DNA from: Glycine soja
Lineage: Eukaryota; Streptophyta; Magnoliopsida; Fabales; Fabaceae
Direction: 5' to 3'
DNA: 64,000 bases
Assembly (NCBI RefSeq): GCF_004193775.1
Contig: NC_041008.1
Location: 12,667,731 to 12,731,730, forward strand
In this document: positions 45,946-57,752 of the stretch, in pieces
Numbering within the stretch: position 1 is the first letter of the stretch
Layout of the letters: each line of letters opens with the position of its first letter
Program-made: the position numbers and the translations under genes
The notes under the pieces: generated by a model
What the model was told of the DNA's origin: nothing
The model's database searches: none
Seen by the model: the letters and a program-made list of their open reading frames with translations, nothing else

Positions 45946-46905
45946 TGATGTAAGCTCCATTAGAGCTTGTAGGCCTAGGATCTTCTTCTTCAATGGATTT
46001 CTTTGCTTTTTGGAAGATGAATGGCAGCGGAATGGAGAAGGAAGAAAGAGAGGAGACGCCACTTCAAGGAGAAAATGAGTCTAGAAGAAGCTCACCACCA
46101 TAAGAGGCCATGGATAAGAGCTTGGAGGAAGAAGGAGATGAATGAAGGGAGAGGAAGAGAAGAGCACAAAATTTTGTGCTCTAAAAGAGCTCTGAAATCT
46201 GAAGTTTAATTTTCAAATGATCAAAGTTTAAAAAATGCACACACATGACCTCTATTTATAACCTAAGTGTCACACAAAATTGGAGGAAAATTTGAATTTC
46301 TATTCAAATTTCACTTGCATTTGAAATTGAATTTGTGGAGCCAAAATTTCACTAATTATGATTAGTGAATTTTAGCTATGGTTCAGCACACTAATCCAAG
46401 ATCAAGTACAAGATTCTCCACTAAGTGTGCTTAGGTATCATGAGGCATGTAAAGCATGAAGGACATGCACAAAGTGTGACTATATGATGTGGCAATGGGG
46501 TGTAGCAAGCAAATGCTCACCTCCCCCTCTAAAATTTAATTGTATTGGGCTTCTCCCAATTCAATTAAATTTATTTCTCAACACACACATCAAATATTCA
46601 CTTAATGCATGTGAAATTATAAAAGTACCCCTAATACAAAAACTAGTCTAGGTGCCCTAAAATACAAGGACTGAAAAATCCTACATTTCTAGGGTACCTT
46701 ACCTATTTTATAGAGCCCTAAATACAAGGCCCAAAAATAATGAAACTTTAATCTAATATGTACAAAGATAAGCAGGCTCAAACTTAGCCCATGGGCCCAA
46801 AATCTACCCTAAGGCTCATGAGAACCCTAGGGCCTTCTCTTGCATCTCTGGCCCAATCTACTTGGAGTCTTCTATCCAATGCCTTTGTGGGGTAGGATTG
46901 CATCA
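45946..46905 (-). repeat. 3' LTR of the gypsy element
   Basis: 960 bp, matching 50493-51439. Small open frames at its left end (about 46021-46209) recur in the other LTR and are not genes. Confidence 0.92.
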
Positions 46906-47920
46906 TTCCATCCCTCTTGAAAAGGATTTGACCTCAAATTTCGAGGTTCTTGAAACTCTCGGCTTTTTACCTCAACACCTGTAAAAAGAATAAAAACATA
47001 TGTATTAGTGATGTTGGGTATGTTAGAGTAAGGTAAGGACTGAAAACCGCTTTCCTGACCATCTTCCCATGAGAGAACATAGTTCCTCACCAACTCAATG
47101 AGTGGTGCTACAAGTATAGAAAAATATGGGACAAACCTTTTGCAAAAGTTTGTTAAGTCATTGAAGCCCCAAATTTCCCTTATACATGGTGGAGTAGGCC
47201 ACTCAAGAATGACCTTTATTCTCTTAGGGTCCATGGGTAGCCCTTGATCACTATTTAAAAAGTTAAGGAAAGTAATAGAATAAAACATACCTTTTTCTTT
47301 ATTTTCATGTTCATTATTCCTACAAAAAATTATGAAAAACCTAGGTGTCCCATATGAGCACCTAAGTTTGTATTGAAACAAAAAATAAGAACAAACTTAC
47401 CTAATGAGTCCCTATGTACACAAATCATGAAGATGTTGGGTGCATGAGTGATTTTACAAAAGAGGGTTGCACCACTCAACACATTCATCATGCCACCTAT
47501 CATAGGGATTTGGTGTCTAATAATACCTATTTTGGGCACCAACAAAGCACAAGGGTTTAAGTTCTTGCGAACCAAACCCTAATCCAACAACTCCTTTACT
47601 TGAGGAATAAACTCAAGCCCAAGAGGCGTGGCAATGCTAACAAGTGTCTTTTTACATAGGAGAAAATGTGGAGGTTGTCTAAGAGGGGAAATTTCTTTAA
47701 TATTTGTCTTTATTTCAAAATGTCTTTCCTTCTTAGCTAACCTCTTGGACGAGACACTTACCTCCTTACACTCCTCCTTAACCATTAAAGGTTGTTCTTC
47801 TTCTTGGGGGTAGATCTCTTCACTGGATTCTTCCCCTTTTGCTTCTTCACTTTTACTAGAGGAAGGTGAAGTAGTAGCCTCATCTTGGCTACTATAAATG
47901 TCTTGGTCCCTCATAATCAT
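46872..47920 (-). pseudogene. Gypsy pol remnant (protease/RT/RNase H pieces)
   Basis: Minus-strand frames show the protein entering reverse transcriptase (NPCALLVPK, then LSGATLFCKI), then the RT/RNase H junction (DPKRIKVILEWPTPP, then LTNFCKRFVPYFS). Stretches between these blocks are missing, including the polymerase active-site region, and stops and frame changes occur (47.33 and 47.58 kb). No integrase was found. Non-functional. Confidence 0.8.
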
Positions 47921-47924
47921 GGTT

Positions 47925-48583
47925 TTCTTGGTGGGGCATTGAGAAGTAATATGTCATCTTCCAAGACATTTAAAGCACTTCATGGAGCTAGTCTTCTCTT
48001 GCATACTAGCCTTAAGGGGTTGCTTTTCTATTGTCTTCCCCTTATCATCTTTGGGCTTAGAAGGTGCCACCCCTAAGATGCCTTGACCTTGGTCTTTCTT
48101 TGGATAAGAGTGAGAGTCATAAGATTTTAAAGTAGACTTCCTTTTAAGTTGATGCTCTACCCTTATTTCCCAATCTAAGTTAGCCTCTACATTGTCCTTC
48201 CCATGGAAGTATGAGAGGTTAATGTTAGCCTCTTGAGGCTTTCTTTCCTTTTCTCTCCTATGGGAGTGAGGTCTAAGATGTGACCTATGCCTTCCTTCAT
48301 AATAGTCAGGAAGTTCTTCACTTAGGCTCTTGCAAGAGTTATGACTACTATAGGAGGCATGTTTTTCTTTTCTTAACTCTTTTAGTATTTTCCTTCTTTC
48401 TTCTTCCCTTATTTTCTCTTTTTCATCTTGACTTATTTCTTCTACTCTTTTTTTTCCTTTTTCTTTTCTCTCTTGTTTTACTTTCCACAACTTAAGGGAT
48501 CTCAACTCATCTAATATCTTATACAAGGGGTCCTTAGGAGTATAACCCTCACCATTAACACTAGATGAAGAATGAAGACTCAT
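47925..48583 (-). pseudogene. Gypsy gag, internally deleted, with CCHC knuckle
   Basis: Starts MSLHSSSS at 48583. A long charged region (about residues 25-80, rich in Lys/Glu) is followed by NLSYFHGKDNVEANLDWE, which is the start of the gag core. This jumps directly to a later part (RVEHQLKRKS), so most of the capsid-like core is deleted in frame. Near the end KCFKCLGR starts a CCHC zinc knuckle, but a stop interrupts it just after. The result is a gag-like protein without its core. Confidence 0.8.
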
Positions 48584-50492
48584 GTTGGTTCCTAAGTTGT
48601 GGTTCTTTCTTGTTGAAGGTTTGAAAACAAAAGGTAAAAGAAACTATGGTTGAAACTAGCCAAAATAAACACTAAAAGAGGTGTGAAAGATAAGGTAAAA
48701 ACTAATTAGTAAAAAGAAAGCTATCTAGGCGGTTTGACAATGGAAGGTAGTGGAAATAAGCTATGAAAGTAAGCAAGAAATGTAAACTAGGAAAATCCTA
48801 AGAGTGTTTGGATGACCACATTCACGGTTCCCAACAAAACACTCACAATCCTAAGGGAAAATTGCCTAAAATTATTACACACAAATGGAAGTAGGGTGGC
48901 CAATTGGAGGCTCCCAACTTACTTCCAATGAAAGGCTTTTTTGTTACAAAATTTGAAAGCAATGAAAGTAAGTAAATTATCAATTACAAAATTACAAAAA
49001 GGTCCTCAATTTTGGTGGTTGTTCTCTATTTGGTGATTCACTCAATTTGGAGTTCTTCTTAGTCCAATAGCTCTTAAGGTGGTTTTTCTCTTGCTTCTTG
49101 ACTCAAATTCTTCAAGGGATGACACCAATCCTCCTTTCCAATTCCCTATATGGCAACTCACAAACAAGGAAACAAAGAGACAAGCAATAACCAAAGACCA
49201 AAAAAAATGAAATGAAAACTAAACCAATAGAGTTTTAGCAAGACAAATTTTCAAGGATTATTCAACAATTAAAGTAATGAAAAGCACACAAAAGCAAGCT
49301 AGGACTCAAAGAGAAACCTAGAATGGCTCTAGAGTAGAGTAGAAAAACTAAAAAAAAAAGACTCAAGAAACCTCTAGTTTTGGCACTTTTTTCACACTAA
49401 TTTTCAATTGAAATTTCAGAACTAGGATTGGTATAAAATAGGCACCAATTATAGAACAAATTTTGAGCCAAAAACAACAAACACACTTTCCTTTCACTTT
49501 TTTTTTCTGGACATTGATTTTTCTGCCAACTTGTGTGATTTTTCTTATTGTTTCCTTTAATCCAAATCACTTATTTCTTTTTTCATAATTTTGATCCAGA
49601 TGTCTAGAAAATTCAGTAAAAATTTAAGCTCAAAACACGTAGTGACCAATTCCCATTAATTTATACAAGTTTGTATGTTCAAGCTGCCAGCACCAGCTAT
49701 TTCAACCTAGAAATCAAGAGTAGTGTTTATGTTGCTTAAGGCTTGGATAGTTACAATTTGTGTTTGTTTATGCTCAATTATCTTGAATAACACAATTCAA
49801 GAGATCTTAAGACTTATTTGATTCACAAATCCAGTCACAACTCAGCACCACAACGCAACTTCATCATAGGCATTATGTAGGAAACTTAGAAAACAAAAAA
49901 AAAGTTCAACAACAAGACTACTTCTAGGAATTGATTTAGAACATGTTATGAACTAAATAACATGCGTGAATTAGACTCAAAATTCAAAAAGATAGGCTAA
50001 GAATGACAAGAATACATTAACAAATGTATCTAGAATTCAATAAGCAAAATAAAAATTCAATACAAACTTAGAACATAATGTGACAATTACTATGACTAAA
50101 CATGACTCTAAGACAACATGGATTAAGTGATTTACACTTAGATTTTTGTGTTTTTTTTTTCTAATCAATATTTTGGAAGAAAATTTAGATCTAAAGGTTC
50201 AGCACAAGAATATTATGAATGAAAATTGATAGAACCTAAAATCAACACAAAAACATGATTGAAGAGTAGATCTACAAAATTTGAACCATAGAAATGCAAG
50301 AACAAGTGTAGATCTAAGATTTAATCGGTTTATTGTTTTTTTGAATCTACTCTAAACAACACCAAACCACAAAAAATGGAGGATATACATGGAGAATAAG
50401 ATGAAGAACAAGGAATTAAAAAGAATTCACCGAACAAAAAGATAGAGGAAGCAAAAGAATATCACCTAGATGAAGATGCTCTTGATACCACA

Positions 50493-51439
50493 TGATGTAA
50501 GCTCCATTGGAGCTTGTAGGCCTAGGATCTTTTTCATCAATGGATTCCTTTGCTTCTTGGAAGATGAATGGCAGCGGAATGGAGATGGATGAGAGAAAGG
50601 AGACGCCACTTCAAGGAGAAGATGAGTCTAGAAGAAGCTCACCACCATAGGAGGTCATGGATAAGAGCTTGGAGGAAGAAGGAGATGAATGAAGGGAGAG
50701 GAAGAGAAGATCACGAAATTTTATGCTCTAAAAGAGCTCTGAAATCTGAAGTTTTATTTTCAAATAATCAAAGTTTAAAAAATGCACACATATGACCTCT
50801 ATTTATAGCCTAAGTGTCACACAAAATTGGATGGAAATTTGAATTTCTATTCAAATTTCACTTGAATTTGTGGAGCCAAAATTTTACTAATTATAATTAG
50901 TGAATTTTAGCTATGGTTTAGCCCACTAATCCAAGATCAAGTCCAAGATTCTCCACTAAGTGTGCTTAGGTGTCATGAGACATGTAAAGCATGAAGGACA
51001 TGCACAAAATGTGACTATATGATGTGACAATGGGGTGTAGCAAGCAAATGCTCATCTCCCCCTCTAAAATTTAATTGTATTGGGCTTTTCCCAATTCAAT
51101 TAAATTTATTTCTCAACACACACATCAAATATTCAGTTAATGCATGTGAAATTACAAAAATACCCCTAATACAAAAACTAGTCTAGGTGCCTTAAAATAC
51201 AAGAGCTGAAAAATTCTACATTTCTAGGGTACCTTACCTATTTTATGGAGCCCTAAATACAAGGCCCAAAAATAATGAAACCTTAATCTAATATGTACAA
51301 AGATAAGCGAGCTCAAACTTAGTCCATGGGTTCAAAATCTACCTAAGGTTCGTGAGAATCCTAGGGCCTTCTTTTGCATCTCTGACCCAATCTACTTGGA
51401 ATTTTCTATCCAATATCCTTGCGGGGTAGGATTGCATCA
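50493..51439 (-). repeat. 5' LTR of the gypsy element
   Basis: 947 bp, ending GATTGCATCA before CTGTT. Its partner is at 45946-46905. Confidence 0.92.
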
Positions 51440-51444
51440 CTGTT

Positions 51445-53719
51445 TGCTTCTGATTCCTATTGTGTTCACAACAACCTTATTGGGGAGATGATTCCTCACT
51501 TAGTCACCAACCAAGACAATGACATGCTTACAGCTATGCCATCTTTGGACGGAGTTAGGTACGTTGTTTTTGGTATGAACAATGACGTCACTCCTAGTCC
51601 AGATGGCTATGGTACCCATTTCTATCAAACTTACTGGAATATCGTCGCTTCTGATGTCTACAACTCAACGCTAGCCTTTAGTTCTTCAAGCAAGGTTGGG
51701 TGCTCCCATCATTAAATTCTAATGCGGTGATCATGATTCCAAAGTTCCCAGAAGCTGATAAAGGGGAGAACTTTCGGCCAATTGCCTTAGCCAACTTCCA
51801 ATTTAAGATCTTCGCTGATAGAGTTTCCAACATCGCTCCTAATATCATTTCTGAGAACCAAAGAGGATTCATCAAAGGGAGATCAATTTTCGATTGCATC
51901 AACACTACTTCAGAGGTCATCAAACTTCTCTCTTTTATGGGGAGCGTGATGTTGGTGAAATTTGTTATTCACACTATGCTAGCTTACTCATTTCATGTTT
52001 ACCTGTGGCCATGTGACCTCTTAGGCGTGTGGACTAGTGGATTAGAAACTTTCTCTGGAGTGGTGATGTGGATATTAGGAAGCATGTTATTGTCGCTTGG
52101 AGTTCGATTTGTAAGCCTTTTGAGGAAGGGGGGCTTGGTTTGCGCTCGATGGCTACCATTAACAAAGCAACAATGCTAAAGCTGGGTTGGGATATGCTCT
52201 CAACTGATTTGCAGTGGGCTAAAATTTTAAAAGCTCATGTTTTTAGAAGCCGCGAGATTACTTCTAGCCACATTGGGTCTTCCATTTGGTGTGGCATCAA
52301 AAAACCCAATTGCATAATGTCTTTGACAGCACCTCTTGGACTATTGGTTTTGTTAAGATCAGTTTTTGGTAAGATCGGTGGTTAGACAAACCTATTGCTG
52401 ATATGATAAACTTACCCCCTCGAGTCTATCATTTATGATCTGCTTCTGTTGCTGATTTTTGGCCTGATAACAACTGGAACCTGCCCCTTTTTTTTGGTCA
52501 ACAACTTCCCCCAAGTTGCTGAAGCTATCAATAGATCTGTTATCCCGGTGGTTTAGGTCCCTAATAGATTGGTTTGGAGACCTTCTGTCAATGGCTCCCT
52601 ATCTACAAAGGATTCATACCTGCACCTGTTCCCTAAGGCTAATTCTTTCAAGTGGACTAAGCTAATTTGGTCCAAAGATATTCCCCCCTCCAAAACTGTG
52701 ATTTTATGGAGGGCTGTTCACAATAAGCTTCCAACAAATGACAATTTACGGTCAAGAGGTATGACAATAGTTAGTGTGCGCTAGCTGTGTCAATGCGTAT
52801 GAGTTCCAACATCATTTGTTTGTTGAGTGTCCTTTTTCCAAGGATATATGGCACTGGTTGGAGTAAAAATTAACTGCTCTTTAAATATCTTCTCATTGCT
52901 TGATATTCTAGATGCCTGTTTCATTTAAAGATCCCCTCAGGTGAACATTGTTATCCTAGCAGCCATCACCTTCTATGTTTATCAGATCTGGATTAGGAGA
53001 ACTTAATATGATTAAATTCGAGAATCAACAGGCTTGTATCAACTCTGTCATCAGTTGTATTTTCTCCAATGCTAAATTTGTGGGTTGGTTGTCCTCTTCT
53101 GTAATGTCCAATTCTATGTTGTTTTTTTGGGTGCTTTTGCTGTTAATATTGGGGTTAAGTCAGCTTTTCATGCTGAAGTTCTAGCCGCTATAATTGCCAT
53201 TGAAACTGCTAGGGAAAGGAATTGAAATCCTCTTTGGTTAGAATTTGACTCTTCTCTTTTGGTTCGTGCTTTCAGCCACCCCGAGAGTGTGCCTTGGCCC
53301 CTCTTCTACAGATGGACTAATTGTATTAATCTAACTAGATCACTTAGGTTTAAAATTACTCACATTTATAAGGAGGCAAATACTTGTGCTGACCAAATTT
53401 GCCTCTTTTGGTGCTTAGACGTTGGGTTATACATGGTGGGATTGCCCCCCTATTTTCATTTCTCAGGAGCTCCTTAGGTATAGACAAGGACTCCCCTCCT
53501 ACAGGTTGTTAGCTTTGTCTTTCTTGGGTTTGGTTTAGCCCCCGCGCCCCCAAGTGTTTTGTTCTTCTTTTTGTGGACCAATATATTCAGGTTGCATGGT
53601 TTTCAGCTCTCTTTTTGAGGTGGGTGCCAATATAGTTGGGATATCTTCTTAGGTGGTTGAGATCTAAAGACACCTTCTTTTGCTAGAAAAAAAAAATAAT
53701 AATAAAAAAAAAAAAATAA

Positions 53720-53720
<1 letters not shown>
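51445..53720 (+). pseudogene. L1-type LINE ORF2 remnant (RT, zf-RVT, RNase H) with poly(A) tail
   Basis: Continues the LINE split by the gypsy insertion. Visible in order: pre-RT and RT N-terminal blocks (DVTPSPDGYGTHFYQTYW, then IPKFPEADKGENFRPIAL, then ENQRGFIKGRSIFDCI), then a deletion removing the RT palm, the connecting region (FEEGGLGLRSMATINKATML), the zinc-binding zf-RVT domain (52569-52784, IPPSKTVILWRAVHNKLPT) and an RNase H-like domain (about 53160-53400, AFHAEVLAAIIAIETA and ITHIYKEANTCADQ). Many stops and frame changes. It ends in a poly(A) tract at 53687-53720. Clearly an inactive retrotransposon. Confidence 0.85.

Positions 53721-53795
<75 letters not shown>
53721..53795. repeat. 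TA microsatellite after the LINE tail
   Basis: About 74 bp of alternating AT directly following the A-rich LINE tail, probably grown from it. Confidence 0.95.
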
Positions 53796-53801
<6 letters not shown>

Positions 53802-56800
53802 AACTATGTTGGTTCAATTTGTGACTTAACTTCAATCCTAAAGAGTCGGAGCGTATATTCAAGTTTAGGTCTCAATGTCACATTCTCTTTTATTTATTAT
53901 CTGAGTTTGTGCTTCTTTTTTTTTTTTCTTAATTTAGTTTTAAAGACCTTAGGTGATCTGTGTAATTGTTCTCATTTTTCCGGGGTTCTTTTTTGCTTGA
54001 ATTTTTTAGCATTTTCATTTTTACTTTTTATAGGTTCCAACATTTTTCTTTTTGAATTTTTGGCTAAGAATGATGAAAATTTTGTTACCTGATTTATCTT
54101 AATTGACGTATTTATTTAAAAATACTGATCTAACACTTTATACTAACTCTTTTATTTATATACTATCTTTTAAATAAATTATTTCTAACCTGTGTGTTCG
54201 AGACTTATATTCTTCCACCCAACGAGTGGAGTAAAGATTGTCTGAGACCAATTGAATTGCTGATAGAAAAAGCCAATGTGATCAAATCGCATTATTAGAA
54301 TAAGCAAAAAAGTTAGTGCATGTGTGCAACACAATTCAAAAAGTAAAGGCTACTTGTGTTCGTTGACTTTTTGTTTGATTTAAACAGTACATAGATTTAC
54401 TTTTTTATTATATTATTTTTCATCATCATCCATTTTATACTTTTTAATTAACACGTATACTACTGGCTAATATTTCTTAGATTACACATAAAATATTAAA
54501 AGTTAAAAAAATTACTAAAAGAGAATACTAAAGTGATTAAAATTATTAGAAAAAAAAACATGTATGATTGATTCATTTGGATTTCAAAAGAAATACCAAA
54601 CGATAAAAAAATGAATTATAAAAATAGCATACATAATTATTCATGCTGGAGAGAGCACCGATAGAGACCCTCAAAAGTCCGGTATGAATCCAAAGAGATA
54701 GTCAACTTTAACCATGTGTATACCGTGCGCAAGGATCATAGACCCATGATATGTTTGTGGTATGTAACATTTTATGTGTGCCTGGATACCCATCCAGAAC
54801 GCATGTAAGATTTTCACGTCAAATTTGTGAAAAGGATGTCAAAGCTAGTTATACTGCCTTCAAGTTAACTTGCATCATTCCTTTCTGAAGGACAACAAAG
54901 AGATCATTACCCTAGTACTAATTAAATCGGGCTTATAAAATTGGCCTATAAGAGGGGCCTATAACAATCTTTGATGCGATTTTAGTCTTTAGTCGATCGT
55001 ACGTATAGTTGAGATCTCATCTTTAATTGGATAGTTCATAATCCTTTCAAGTGTCAACCTTAAAATTAAGGTATAAACACTAACTCCCGTGTTGATGATT
55101 TAATTAAAAACTTAAATTTAAATTTAAAATAAAAAATAAAATAGAAGTATTTTCTTTAGTTAAGAAGGATTAAAAATTATGTTTTATGCTCTAATATTCT
55201 TGTTCGGAGACCACATTGAATATCCCAACTAATTTAAGTCAAATTGATAGATAATTTAAGGGGACAAAAAATTGTTTAAAGACACTTTTTTATTGGGTCA
55301 CAATACTTCAAAATTCAAAATATTTTTTTTTACTACAATAAAGTATTTCACACTCAAAAGTCATGAGATTAATTCCTTGAGAAAGTAAAGTATTAGTTAA
55401 GGAGAAACTTTCCTTGACATTCACGTGCATTTTTTAATCAGATAGTGAGGAATCGAACCTCTAACACATATTTTATTTAAAGTGTCTAAATTACTTTTCA
55501 CATGTGTTCCATCTTATGGATATTTTGAAATAACTTTATTTTGTGGAAAACTAAGATTCTTATTACTTGAACCTACTAGTGTTAGTGCATTATTCTTAAA
55601 AAATGTATAGTCTAATTTAGTATATAAAATGAGCTTAAAAATAATTAATTTGAGACTTATAAGCAATATAAAATTAAAAAAGAGAAAAATTAACACAAAA
55701 ACAATTAAAAATAATTAATTTAAGAGTACAACAAATTTATAGAGAAATAAAGCAGAAATTTTAATATAAAAAAGGAATAAATAGTTTATGAACTAACATA
55801 TAGTATATAAAAAATATAGTTATTTTAATTACAAATTGACATGTATTGCAAGTTGATTAATTTTTACAATAATTATCTTAAATGTCATACTTAATATGAT
55901 TTTTTATTTGGTCGATTGTGTAAATTCTTTTACACAACAATATATAAAAATTAGTCTCAAAGAGAAATTTAAAACAATTCATTTATTTTTTGAAAAAAAG
56001 AAACATTGGTTTTTAACTATTTTTTGAGTCTAGAAAGACAGGTTTATAGCTGTGAAAACCAAAGGCAACTAAGGAGAAAAAATAAATAAGTAGACATACT
56101 AAGAAATAAGTATATTCTACTTTATTACGTAGATGCAAATATTATTGATACGAATTATCAAATTAAAATGGCATGGGATTACACTTTTTCATGATTAATG
56201 GTTACTTTTTTTAAAAAAAATATTTTTTACTAAATTTATTATGAAATGGCCACTTTGATACTCTCAATAAAGAAATCCTTACTGATTGCAATTGAAAACA
56301 TAAATAAAGTTTAGGTCTCTAATTTTTTTTATCAGTTCTACACCTTTTTTTTTTTATCAGTGTTCAGGTCTCTAAATTGTGAGCACGTACAACAAGAACG
56401 ATGGTTGATAAATTAATAACATATCGTGCATCATCTAGAGACACTAGAGCAAATTAGTTTGGTGAAGATTGCTAAGTTACACCTGCAGCAAAAACATTCC
56501 TTTGAAAGCTTTCAAGAACCACCGTTGCTGTGAAACATATAAAGAAGTATTTTTTTTTTTTATTTGAAAATTTTAAAAGAGGTTTGAGAGACATGGGGAC
56601 CCATCAAATATCTGATTATTCACTCCACCATCATGAGATTTTGGAAGACTATGGAAATTGATTGGGGAGCCATAATTGCTGCATGGAATTCAGCACACTC
56701 ACATACTACTCCTATTTGCTTCCTCATGATCACTACTTCCTTCTTTCTTTCACACTACCATATTGCTTCACATCGTATGCATGTTTACAGATTATTTTTT

Positions 56801-57752
56801 ATTGCACTTTTAACTTTGTATTTATACATCACCAATATGTCGGGTCCCTAGGTGTCCTTTCTTATTTTCTCCTCCTTCAAGGCAAAATATGTTTTGGTTT
56901 TGTTCATACAGATGGCCATGTTTACGTTGTAACTACATCAATAAAGTAACTTTTTTCTCTTTCCTTTTTTCAATTAGCGAAGAATACACTTTTTTAAGAT
57001 TCTAATATGTGAATGATGTCAAGTGTGTGATCTTGGTCTATCAAACTTCCTTTCGTTAGGACATAGGGATGGATCCACGTCTGAAGAATGGGGGGCACCC
57101 CACCGATTAATTTTCAAATTTCTATTCCCTACTAAAATTATTGGATTCTTCCACCTTTGAAAGATAATCTGAGGTTACTTCTCTCTCCTCCATTAACAAT
57201 GACACAAATTAAACACATTATTATAACAAAAATAAGATTTAATATAGTCAAATTAATATTAATTTTAACAAAAATTATCATTTTATTTAAATATCGTCAA
57301 ATTAATATCGATTTAAATAAAATGTCATCATTAATATTAATTTTCAAAAAATTAATGTTAAAATGGGATTCCTATTTCAACATCATTTTGCTTTGTCTCT
57401 CAATTTCTTATCCTTATGCTTTTTTCTTGAAATCTTAATGTTAGGATTGACTCAACTTTTGATATAAAATTAACTTTTAAGTTAAGAATTATTAGTTTGT
57501 TTATATTGACAATATCTTTATTCTATGTGGAATTTCAACAATCCGTCCGCCCAGGCCTTGAGCTTGATGTTCGCCACTGTGCCGCCTGCAGTTTGCCACC
57601 ACGCCACCTGTAGTCTGCCATCATGATGTCAGCCGTATGCTCTTCTTTCGCGATCGTGATAGCATCACGTCGCCCTACATATGGAGTAGGGCTTTGCTGT
57701 GCGAGACTCCACTGAGTAAAGAGTAAGCCTCTCTCTCACTCTAAACTATTGG
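53796..57752. other. AT-rich intergenic region
   Basis: About 4 kb with no supported gene. Open frames near 53907-54092, 56633-56949 and 57157-57438 lack recognisable domains and are AT-driven. A GC-richer patch at 57540-57670 (repeated 'gccgcctgcagtttgccacc'-like words) lies just before the DUS3-like relic. Confidence 0.5.

Larger units (their letters stand above)
45946..51439 (-). mobile_element. Non-autonomous Ty3/gypsy LTR retrotransposon with both LTRs, 5.5 kb
   Basis: LTRs at 45946-46905 and 50493-51439 start TGATG on both strands. The 5-bp duplication CTGTT flanks it (45941-45945, 51440-51444). Coding remnants are on the minus strand, so the 5' LTR is the right one. Next to it is a primer-binding site TGGTATCAAGAGC (initiator-Met-like, about 50478-50490). 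Next to the other LTR is the purine tract AGAGGGATGGAA (46906-46917). Inside are a shortened gag and a shortened pol; integrase was not seen, and 48.6-50.4 kb is a non-coding leader. It is mobile only with help from a full family member. The LTRs differ at scattered sites, so it is not very recent. Confidence 0.92.

Noticed and set aside
46021..46209. Frame MAAEWRRKKERRRHF..., found again at 50568
   Set aside because: It lies in both LTRs and is duplicated for that reason. It reads U3/R-type sequence with no known domain.
47579..48076. Plus-strand frames in the gypsy element
   Set aside because: These are shadows of the minus-strand gag-pol remnant.
55440..55480. tRNA-like segment ('gaggaatcgaacctctaac')
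   Set aside because: It resembles a tRNA B-box/T-arm only locally. No cloverleaf could be built around it.
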